DNA of 7,985 bases, taken from contig JASHUL010000170.1 in NCBI GenBank assembly GCA_030039995.1, forward strand, positions 1 through 7,985, read 5' to 3'. The notes under the pieces were generated by a model. The model ran no database searches and was not told where the DNA came from. It saw only the letters and a list, made by a program, of their open reading frames with translations. Source of the DNA: Thermoplasmata archaeon. Lineage in GTDB: Archaea > Thermoplasmatota > Thermoplasmata > Lutacidiplasmatales > UBA184. Shown piece after piece: positions 1 through 6,200 of the stretch; within the stretch, counting starts at the first letter, position 1; each line of letters opens with the position of its first letter. The position numbers and the translations under genes are program-made.

Positions 1-173
1 AGGACGTCGCCCGGTTCCTGCCCACGACGTATGCGGCGCTCCTCGTGCAGGGAGCGCTCGGGATCACGCCCGCGTCCCTCGGCGAGCTCGCCGTCTACGC
101 CGCGCTCCTCGCCGCGTGCGCGCTGGTCGGGCTGCTGATCACGCTACGGCTGTACCGGTGGGGTGAGGCGTAA
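1..173 (+). CDS. C-terminal end of a membrane protein, probably an ABC-2 type transporter permease (5' end outside window)
   Basis: The reading frame is open from the left edge (first full codon at base 3) to a TAA at 171-173 and gives 56 residues. They contain a short segment with LPTTYAALL, then one strongly hydrophobic stretch (about LAVYAALLAACALVGLLITL) and a basic/aromatic end, LRLYRWGEA. ABC-2 family permeases (DrrB/NodJ-like) typically carry an 'lsP.ty' segment before the last transmembrane helix and finish with a short cytoplasmic tail such as LYRW.E, so that is the best match I recognise. If correct, it is the membrane half of an ABC exporter, with its ATPase expected upstream. The substrate cannot be inferred. 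Another polytopic membrane protein with a similar last helix remains possible. Confidence 0.55.
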   Translation, partial: DVARFLPTTYAALLVQGALGITPASLGELAVYAALLAACALVGLLITLRLYRWGEA

Positions 174-344
174 CCCTGGGGTCACCAAACGTTCAAGCGG
201 GGTTCGACCATGGTACTCGCGGTGCGCGTCCCGTTACCGGAACCGAACCGTCTGTTCTCGCGCTCCGCTCTCCCCGGGGGGGCAGGCCTCATCGACCTTG
301 CGATCCGTTCGTTCCTTGACGGAGGACGGTAGGTACACCGAACG

Positions 345-662
345 ATGGGTAACGACGAGTTCGACGAGATCCTGAGCGCGCTCGACCGCGAGACCGCCCG
401 TATCCGCGTGCGGGCCGAACCGCGCCGGTACAACAAGCCCGCCACGGTGATCAGCGGGTTCCCGCCGGGCGTCGACCTCGCCGAGACGACCCGCTCGCTC
501 AAGAACCGTCTCGCGACCGGCGGCTCCGTCGTGGACGGCGAGGTCTACCTTCAGGGCGACCACCGGGCCCGGATCCGGGACGAGCTCGCGCGACTGGGCT
601 TCGACCCCGAGACGATCGAGGTGTCGGACGCGCCGCTGCCGAAGCGCGGACGCCACGGCTGA
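345..662 (+). CDS. SUI1/aIF1-family translation initiation factor, short form without N-terminal zinc motif
   Basis: This 105-residue protein has the SUI1 fold signature. The first strand is NKPATVISGF (residues 30-39), followed by the helix LKNRLATGGS (52-61), LQGDHR (69-74) and LGFDPETIEV (84-93). Family members (eIF1, aIF1, bacterial YciH) bind the small ribosomal subunit near the P site and enforce start-codon selection. The start is fixed: an in-frame TAG lies at 330-332 and ATG 345 is the first start codon after it. A GGAGG at 321-325 is too far (about 19 nt) to be a normal ribosome-binding site. Two features are odd. Typical archaeal aIF1 proteins begin with a CxxCGLP...CxC segment that is absent here, replaced by an acidic/basic helix. 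The usual 'ACGG' reads 'ATGG'. It may therefore be a paralogue rather than the main aIF1. The gene stands alone between the permease end and the rhodanese. Confidence 0.88.
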   Translation: MGNDEFDEILSALDRETARIRVRAEPRRYNKPATVISGFPPGVDLAETTRSLKNRLATGGSVVDGEVYLQGDHRARIRDELARLGFDPETIEVSDAPLPKRGRHG

Positions 663-754
663 CGGCCCGGCCCAGGAACGGCGCCGGAGGAACCCCCCGG
701 CACGCCCTTCCCGCGCGTAAATTACCCCGAATGGACGCCGATTGTGCGGGCCGT

Positions 755-770
755 CGAGGGTATATCCTCG
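755..770 (+). promoter_or_regulatory. TATA-type promoter of the rhodanese gene inside an inverted repeat
   Basis: The sequence TATATCC at 761-767 is the most AT-rich element ahead of the rhodanese. It lies about 33 nt before ATG 797, which predicts a start of transcription near 790 and a very short leader. It is framed by a perfect 5-bp inverted repeat, CGAGG (755-759) and CCTCG (766-770), with GGCC further out on both sides (749-752 and 770-773). A second AT-rich stretch, GTAAATTACC at about 718-727, is too far upstream for this start. Confidence 0.5.
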
Positions 771-776
771 GCCGCC

Positions 777-790
777 CCGCCCTCGGGCGG
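777..790. promoter_or_regulatory. perfect palindrome between TATA box and start codon (possible operator)
   Basis: CCGCCC (777-782) and GGGCGG (785-790) form a perfect inverted repeat with a 2-base centre. It ends 6 bases before ATG 797, at the predicted transcription start. This is where an archaeal repressor would block RNA polymerase. In DNA this GC-rich, short palindromes also arise by chance, so the assignment is tentative. Confidence 0.25.
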
Positions 791-796
791 AGTTCC

Positions 797-1654
797 ATGA
801 CCGCCTACGCGCATCCCGACACGCTCGTGGAGAACGACTGGCTCGCCGACCACCTGAACGACCCGAAGGTCCGCGTCGTCGAGGTCGACTACGACCCCGC
901 CGCGAACTACGACCTCGGCCACGTGCCGGGCGCCGTGCTGTTCGACTGGCGCAAGGACATCAACGACCCCGTCCGCCGGGACATCCTCTCGCAGGACGCG
1001 CTCACCGCGCTGTACCAGCGGGCCGGGATCGACGCCGACACGACGGTCGTGCTCTACGGCGACTTCAACAACTGGTTCGCGGCGTTCGCCTTCTGGGTGC
1101 TGACGTACTACGGCGGCCAGCACCTGAAGCTCCTGAACGGCGGCCGCAAGAAGTGGATCGCCGAGGACCGCCCGTTGACGAAGGACGCCCCCGCGGCCGG
1201 CGCGGGCAAGCGCACGGCGTCGCCGCCGGACCCGAAGCTCCGCGCGTTCCTCGCGGACGTCCAGCACATCCTTCCTGAAGTGAAGGCGGGGAAGTTCGGG
1301 CTCGTGGACGTGCGCGGGCCGAAGGAATTCTCCGGAGAGATCACCGCGCCGCCCGAGTACCCGACGGAGCACGCGCAGCGGGGAGGGCACATCCCCGGCG
1401 CAAAGAATATCCCCTGGGCGCAGGCCGTGAAGGACGACGGGACGTTCAAATCGCGCGAGGAGCTCGACCAGCTCTATCAGTCGAAAGGACTGAGCGCGTC
1501 GCACCCGGTGATCACGTACTGCCGGATCGGGGAGCGCTCGAGCCACAGCTGGTTCGTGTTGAAGTACCTCCTGGGCTACCCCGATGTCCGCAACTACGAC
1601 GGGTCGTGGACCGAGTGGGGCAACCTCGTCCGCACCCCGATCGAGAAGCCGTAG
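797..1654 (+). CDS. thiosulfate sulfurtransferase (two-domain rhodanese)
   Basis: The 285-residue protein is a tandem rhodanese that moves sulfane sulfur from thiosulfate (or a related donor) to an acceptor through an active-site cysteine persulfide. The N-terminal domain (about residues 8-125) has GHVPGAVLFDW at 41-51. Its active-site loop reads YGDFNN, with Asp89 where an active domain has cysteine, so it is the usual inactive half. The C-terminal domain (about 155-280) has DVR (171-173), GHIPGAKNIPW (197-207) and the catalytic loop CRIGERSS with Cys242. It ends with YDGSWTEWGN. CRxGxRS loops of this type are known from thiosulfate sulfurtransferases of the actinobacterial CysA group; 3-mercaptopyruvate enzymes usually have CGSGVT. 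I chose ATG 797 rather than in-frame ATG 731: the family starts here, residues from 731 are not rhodanese-like, and a TATA box lies at 761-767. The gene converges with the GcvH-TusA fusion 27 bases downstream, which could be its persulfide acceptor. Confidence 0.95.
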   Translation: MTAYAHPDTLVENDWLADHLNDPKVRVVEVDYDPAANYDLGHVPGAVLFDWRKDINDPVRRDILSQDALTALYQRAGIDADTTVVLYGDFNNWFAAFAFWVLTYYGGQHLKLLNGGRKKWIAEDRPLTKDAPAAGAGKRTASPPDPKLRAFLADVQHILPEVKAGKFGLVDVRGPKEFSGEITAPPEYPTEHAQRGGHIPGAKNIPWAQAVKDDGTFKSREELDQLYQSKGLSASHPVITYCRIGERSSHSWFVLKYLLGYPDVRNYDGSWTEWGNLVRTPIEKP

Positions 1655-1681
1655 GTCCGCGCTAGGGGACGAGAACCCGTT

Positions 1682-2377
1682 CTACCCGCTCGGTCGCCGC
1701 CGCGGCACCGGGCGGGCCTCCTTTCGCACCAGGAACTGATGGAGGTCCCCTTCCCGCCGGTGCGCCAGCAGCCGGTGACCGGTCTGGTCGGACCACCGCT
1801 CCATCTCGATCGGGCTCGTCGGGTCGTCGGTGACGAGGAGCACCGCGTCGCCGGGACGTCGACGCGCGAGCTCCTCGTTGAGCATCGTGAGCACGGCCGA
1901 GCACTCGATCCCGATCTCGAACAGCTCGAGCTCGGGGCTTTGCGGCCAGCAGCGGATGCGCTGCGTGCGGATCCGGTCGGCGAGGCGGGACGCGACCGCG
2001 GCCGCGGTCTCCAGGCTGGCGGGCAGCCGGTCGCTCTCGGCGTGCACGCGGACGACCCATCCGTCACCGTACGGGGCGTCGTTCAGGAGCCGGGGGTTCT
2101 CGACCAGGGCCAGGTTCCGGTCGACGACCGTGGCGTCCACGGGGAGTCGGACCGCGCCGGTGTAGCGCACGCTTTCGACGGTCGCCACGCTCCGGCCGAG
2201 ACCGACGTTCCCGGCGACGGGGCGGAAGGAGACCGACTGGAAACGGCCCGCGAACCACACGAGCGGACCGAGGAGCCCGACCCGCGCGAGACCGCCGGTC
2301 GGCTCGGGGAAGTACCAGACGTCGCGCTCAAGGTCGTAGAGCCGGTCCTCCGGGAGCGCGCACCCGTCGATCTCCAC
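1682..2377 (-). CDS. GcvH-like / TusA-like fusion protein, putative sulfur carrier
   Basis: This 231-residue protein has two recognisable parts. Residues about 15-115 follow the glycine-cleavage H-protein pattern: DVWYFPEPTGGLARVGL, then VAGNVGLGRSVATVES, LPVDATVVDRN, NPRLLNDAPYGDGW. The motif that normally reads ESVKA reads ESVRY, so the lipoylated lysine is Arg71 and normal lipoylation is impossible. Residues about 148-220 match TusA: ELFEIGIECSAV, GDAVLLVTDDPTSPIEMERW, TGHRLL, then a final strand HQFLVRK. The TusA CPxP motif is CSAV. Cys159, the persulfide-carrying residue, is kept and both prolines are lost. Residues 118-147 form a helical linker. Translation starts at a GTG at 2377; no other start codon lies in frame before the upstream stop at 2453-2455, and a box A-like element is 26 nt upstream. 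TusA relays sulfur in tRNA thiolation and sulfur oxidation, and GcvH-like LbpA proteins partner with TusA in the sHdr pathway. The converging gene is a rhodanese. Function as a persulfide carrier or scaffold is inference. Confidence 0.8.
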   Translation of the reverse strand: MEIDGCALPEDRLYDLERDVWYFPEPTGGLARVGLLGPLVWFAGRFQSVSFRPVAGNVGLGRSVATVESVRYTGAVRLPVDATVVDRNLALVENPRLLNDAPYGDGWVVRVHAESDRLPASLETAAAVASRLADRIRTQRIRCWPQSPELELFEIGIECSAVLTMLNEELARRRPGDAVLLVTDDPTSPIEMERWSDQTGHRLLAHRREGDLHQFLVRKEARPVPRRRPSG

Positions 2378-2399
2378 GGGAGCGAGGAAGTCGCCCCGG

Positions 2400-2408
2400 G
2401 CTTTAGGC
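2400..2408 (-). promoter_or_regulatory. box A-like element for the GcvH-TusA gene
   Basis: On the minus strand GCCTAAAGC lies about 26-28 nt before the GTG at 2377. This spacing predicts a leaderless transcript and supports the GTG as the true start. The element is weak as a TATA box, but it is the only AT-rich run in the region on this side. Confidence 0.35.
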
Positions 2409-2419
2409 CTCCCGGCGGC

Positions 2420-2430
2420 AACCTTTTGCC
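2420..2430 (+). promoter_or_regulatory. box A-like element for the small zinc-protein gene
   Basis: AACCTTTTGCC is centred about 29 nt before ATG 2455, matching the spacing seen at the other genes here. Together with 2400-2408 it makes a compact divergent promoter within the 77 bases separating the two start codons. Confidence 0.35.
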
Positions 2431-2454
2431 CGCGCCTCGTTCGTGGGTCGACTC

Positions 2455-2643
2455 ATGGCGTCGCGGGGGCCCGAGACGACGGCGCCGCCGGCGCGAGGGC
2501 GGTGCCGGTGCGGTCACTTTCCTACGCACCACATGAGCGTCGTGCCGGTCGTCGGGAGCGCGAACTTCCGGCTCGATCCGGTCGGCGCGTGCGCGATCTG
2601 CGGAGAGGCGACCTGCCGACGCTACACGCCCGGGGGCGATTGA
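2455..2643 (+). CDS. small Cys/His-rich putative zinc-binding protein
   Basis: The protein has 62 residues from ATG 2455. After a disordered, Pro/Ala-rich start, it carries CRCGH (17-21), two more histidines (25, 26), a short strand segment VVPVVGSANFRLD, and a second cluster CAICGEATC (46-54). The order CxCGH-x3-HH and CxxCx4C is that of a small metal-binding module holding one or two zinc ions. I do not recognise a named family, though CxCGH...H...CxxC mini-proteins of unknown role are common in archaea and actinobacteria. An in-frame GTG at 2443 would add only four residues; ATG 2455 fits the promoter spacing better. The gene is divergent from the GcvH-TusA fusion and ends 4 bases before the converging stop codon of the AHSA1 gene. 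Being so short, it might be an artefact, but two clean metal-ligand clusters argue that it is real. Confidence 0.65.
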   Translation: MASRGPETTAPPARGRCRCGHFPTHHMSVVPVVGSANFRLDPVGACAICGEATCRRYTPGGD

Positions 2644-2647
2644 CCGC

Positions 2648-3106
2648 TCAACCGTACGCCGCCTTGATGAGGTAGTCCTTGAGCCGGTGCAGCCGGTCGT
2701 CCCAGAGGTGGAAGTGCCAAGATCGGGCGTCCTCCCAGTCCGGTCCCGCGCCCCAGCCGTCGTGCTCGAGCGTGACGTCGATCCCTTCGGGAGACTCCGA
2801 GAGCCGCACGTAGACGTGGGTCTTCGGGTCGGGGTCGTTGAGCAGGGTCACGAACGGGGGCGGCCCGGTCCACGAGAAGTCGATGTCCACGTCGGGGGTC
2901 ATCGCGAGGATCCGTCCCCGGCTCTCGAACGGGGGGTCGTCGGTCCACCCCAGGACGTACTCTCCTCCGACGTGGGGCTCGACGCGGGCGGAGTCGCAGA
3001 GCCAGCCTTTCAGTTGGGACGCGTCGGTGAACGCGGCGTAGATCATCGGGATCGGCAGCGGAACCGTCACCTGGATCAGGATCGCGTCCAGCTCGTCGTC
3101 GGGCAC
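2648..3106 (-). CDS. AHSA1-type SRPBCC (START-like) domain protein
   Basis: The 152-residue protein fills one AHSA1/SRPBCC domain, which folds as a helix-grip around a hydrophobic pocket. It has the early strand AILIQVTVPLPIPMIYAAF followed by TDASQLKGWL (27-36). Next come VGGEYVLGW (46-54), GRILAMTPDVDIDFSW (64-79), the strand pair ending in VTLEHDGWG (111-119), and a C-terminal helix SWHFHLWDDRLHRLKDYL (129-146). Family members bind lipids or other hydrophobic ligands, and some are stress-linked; the ligand here cannot be predicted. The start is a GTG at 3106, with a box A-like element about 28 nt upstream on the same strand. It is convergent with the small zinc protein and divergent from the thermopsin-like gene. 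Confidence 0.85.
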   Translation of the reverse strand: MPDDELDAILIQVTVPLPIPMIYAAFTDASQLKGWLCDSARVEPHVGGEYVLGWTDDPPFESRGRILAMTPDVDIDFSWTGPPPFVTLLNDPDPKTHVYVRLSESPEGIDVTLEHDGWGAGPDWEDARSWHFHLWDDRLHRLKDYLIKAAYG

Positions 3107-3129
3107 GGCGACCGGCGTCCGCGCGAGGG

Positions 3130-3138
3130 CCTAAAGGG
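3130..3138 (-). promoter_or_regulatory. box A-like element for the AHSA1-type gene
   Basis: The minus strand reads CCCTTTAGG here, centred 28 nt before the GTG at 3106. The position predicts a leaderless or nearly leaderless transcript and supports that start codon. Confidence 0.4.
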
Positions 3139-3254
3139 TTTGCGCGACCGCCCGACCGATCCGCGCGACCTCGCGCCCGGCCCGAGCGCGTACCCGCACG
3201 TACGGCCCCTTCCCCCGACGTGCGACGGAGTACCGGTGCGCATCCCGCGCGCCA

Positions 3255-3263
3255 AAGCTTATC
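3255..3263 (+). promoter_or_regulatory. box A-like element for the thermopsin-like gene
   Basis: AAGCTTATC is the only AT-rich run in the 184-base divergent region on this side. It is centred about 32 nt before ATG 3291, consistent with transcription starting a few bases before the start codon. Confidence 0.45.
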
Positions 3264-3290
3264 ATCGGACCGGGCAACGCGCGCCCGTCC

Positions 3291-6200
3291 ATGGCCGTCC
3301 ACCGGGGGTCACGATGGGTGGTGGTCGCCCTCACGGCGATCCTCCTGGCCTCCTCGCTCGCCGTCGTCGCGTCCGCGGGAACGACCGAGGGGGTGGCCGC
3401 GAGCGCGCCGTCCGCACCCGGGACCCCGGTCGCGAGCGGGTCCGTGAGCGAGGTATCGGTCGGTGCCACGGGAGCGAGCGCCACCGCGGTGACGCCCCCG
3501 CCCACGCCGCTCGAAGGGACCGAGCAGTCGGCGCCCGTGACCGACCGCGGCGCGGCGATCGTCGCCGCGATCAGCGCGAAGGGGATCTCCCCCCGATACG
3601 CGTACCTGCCCGACTACGCCGGGATCGGCGCGACGCGGCCCGGAAGCAGTCATGTCAATCTCACCTACACGACCTCCCCGGCACCGTACGGGATCGGTGA
3701 CTTCGGCCTCGAGAACGAGTCGGGCTCGATCGTGCCCTACGTCACGGACACCACGAGCGTCGCCGCCTCGTTCAGTTCCGACGACCTGCGGGGGTACGCC
3801 GCGGACCTGAGCTCGCCCGACGAATACGGGGTTCAGGTGAACGCGGTGTTGAACAACGTGACCCTGTTCGGCACGACCGGCTATCAGTTCTGGGCCCAGA
3901 ACGTGATGGATTACACGCCGTCGAACCAATCGCTTCTCTTCGTCAGCAACGTCTGGAACTTCTCGAGCCCCTCCGGCTCGATCTCGTGCAACGTCTTCTA
4001 CCAGGCCGGCGGCGAGCTGGACTGCCCGAGCTACTACTTCGGCGTCTCGCGCGAGATCCCGGCGAGCTATCCGTACTCCGTCGACTTCTGGATGAACTCG
4101 ACCTTGAACGCCGGCCGGAACGAGGTGTTCTTCAACTACTCGGTCGACTCCGCCGCCGGTCAGTTCGCCGGGTCCTACGACTACGTCATCTTCAATTCCC
4201 TTCGGGCCGGCGAGAGCCCGTCGGAGACCCCCGCCGCGGAGTTCCAGGCGAACGGCTACCACACGGCCGGCCTCGGACTTCCGATGGACTTCGAGATCAC
4301 ACTCGGCGGGCCGGGCGGCGGCAGCAATTTCGACGTCCTGCTCTCGGAGGACACGGTCATGACGCTCAGTTACCTCAACGCGTCGAGCGGGAAGTACCAG
4401 AGCGTCAACTCCGCCTACAACGTCGGCGGAGAGACCGGCGAGACGTCGGTCGGAGTGCTCGCCGACTGGTCGAGCTCGGCCGGGTGCGCCGACTGCGTCC
4501 TGCTCGGGAACGGCCCGTCGTTCCAGTACGGCCTCTGGAACGTCTCGGGCGCCGCGGCCCCGTTCTCCTCGTATTCGCTCAGCCCGTATGCTCGGATCTA
4601 CACCCACCCGATGACCGCGTTCGCCTTCGTCGCCCAGGGCGCGGGCGTGACCAACCTCTCCGAGTTCCAGTGGGCACCCGAGTACATCGACCCGGCCGCC
4701 GGGATCGACCTCCCCGAGGGGGAGTACACGGTGCTCTTGGTCGCGGCCGAGTACGACCCGACGTCGTACACGCTCGACATCACGGGCGCGTGCATCGGTT
4801 CGGGCTGCGAATCGTACACCGCCCTGACGTCCGACCCGACCGTCGGGGTCTACACGCCGCTCTGGGCGTTCAACGAGAGCGCGGTCCCATCGCTCTCGAG
4901 CGGGACGGACGCGTACGGGAGCTATGTTCTCTGGAACAACCAGTACGCCCCGATCGGCGAGACGCCCGATTTCTCGGACTACGGGTCCGCCGACTTCCCG
5001 TGGTTCGGCGCGTTCAACGACTACATGTTCCCGGTGTTCCCGGGCATCTTCCTCAACAACACCTCCGCCATCGACATCACCGACCCGCCGAGCTTCCTCA
5101 CCTACTTCCCGCCGGGACCGACGTTCCAGTTCGCGGTGAGTCTGTTCGGGGCGCCCGACTGGAACGACCTCCAGATCTACGTGCAGAACTCCACCGGCGT
5201 CGACCTCCTCGGGGGTACGGTCGGAGGATGGTTCCTGTACGACGCGTACTTCGGGCCCGAGCAGTCGTTCGCGAGCGTGACCTATTGGAACGACACGGCC
5301 TGCACGATCGAGGACGTGGCGTTCCGTACCGGCGGGGAGGCGTTGTTCCTCTACGGAGGCCACTCGAACGTCATCGAGGGGAACACGTTCACGACGTCGA
5401 TCCCGACCTCGCCGAACCCGTACGTGACCGTGGCGGCGTATTGGGGGTCGATCGGGCTCGTCGACACCGACTGGGGGGACGCGGCACTCTACGGGGCGAG
5501 CGCGTGGGACACGTGCGCTGTCTGCGACCTCGTGACGAACAACCTGTTCGACACGGACATCACAGCGACCCAGACGTACCTCGACCCGTACACGGGCGAG
5601 GTCCCCGACCAATTCCCCGGTGGATTCAGCCAGGCGTACAACGGGCCGTACGAGCCGGGGACGAACATCCTCGGCGGGGACTACCTCGGCGGCAACTACT
5701 GGTGGGACTACGGCCTCGGGTGGAACCCCTACAGCGTGCTCCCGTACGCCGGGATCAATCCGTTACCCTACCTCGAGAACGTCTCCGACACCTACGCGTA
5801 CATCTGTGAGTCGATCGGGGCGTACTGCGACTACGGAGGTGGGGACTACTACCCGCTCACGTACAGTCCGATCTTCACGGCAACCTTCGAGGAGACGGGG
5901 CTGCCGTCCGGAACGGAGTGGGGTGTCGGGACGACCGTCGGGGACAGTGCCAACCTCCTCCTCAACCTCGAGGCCGGGATCCTCTACAACTACACGTACG
6001 CGCCGGACGCGGTGAACCTCGCCGACCCCGCGGGCACGTACCCGTACTACCCGTACTCGTCGAACGCCGGGTATGGCGCGCGCGACGGGACGTTCACGGT
6101 CGTGAACGCCCACATCACCGTCGTAGTCGACTTCGAGATCGCCTACTCCCTGACCGTGGTCGAGAGCGGGCTCCCGCTCGCGACCGAGTGGACCGCAACC

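Noticed and set aside
205..225. GGGGTTCGACC resembling a tRNA T-loop in the first intergenic region (also GGGTTCAAAAC at 7121)
   Set aside because: The flanking bases do not form a T-stem, and no acceptor or anticodon arm is present.
731..796. 22-residue N-terminal extension of the rhodanese from ATG 731
   Set aside because: The family starts near residue MTAYAHP, the extension has no matching features, and it would place the TATA box inside the coding region.
722..1546. 274-residue minus-strand frame opposite the rhodanese
   Set aside because: The plus strand encodes a complete rhodanese; the antisense product is low-complexity Arg/Val/Glu.
2687..3700. 337-residue plus-strand frame across the AHSA1 gene and the start of the thermopsin-like gene
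   Set aside because: It spans two recognisable genes in other frames and a promoter region, and its product has no recognisable domain.
3309..5612. 767-residue open frame on the minus strand opposite the thermopsin-like gene
   Set aside because: It is Arg/Val/Glu-rich with no recognisable motif, and it mirrors the codons of a well-supported gene. Long antisense frames are expected in DNA this GC-rich.
3986..5809. 607-residue plus-strand frame overlapping the thermopsin-like gene
   Set aside because: Arginine-rich out-of-frame translation of the same DNA, with no signal peptide, domains or promoter.
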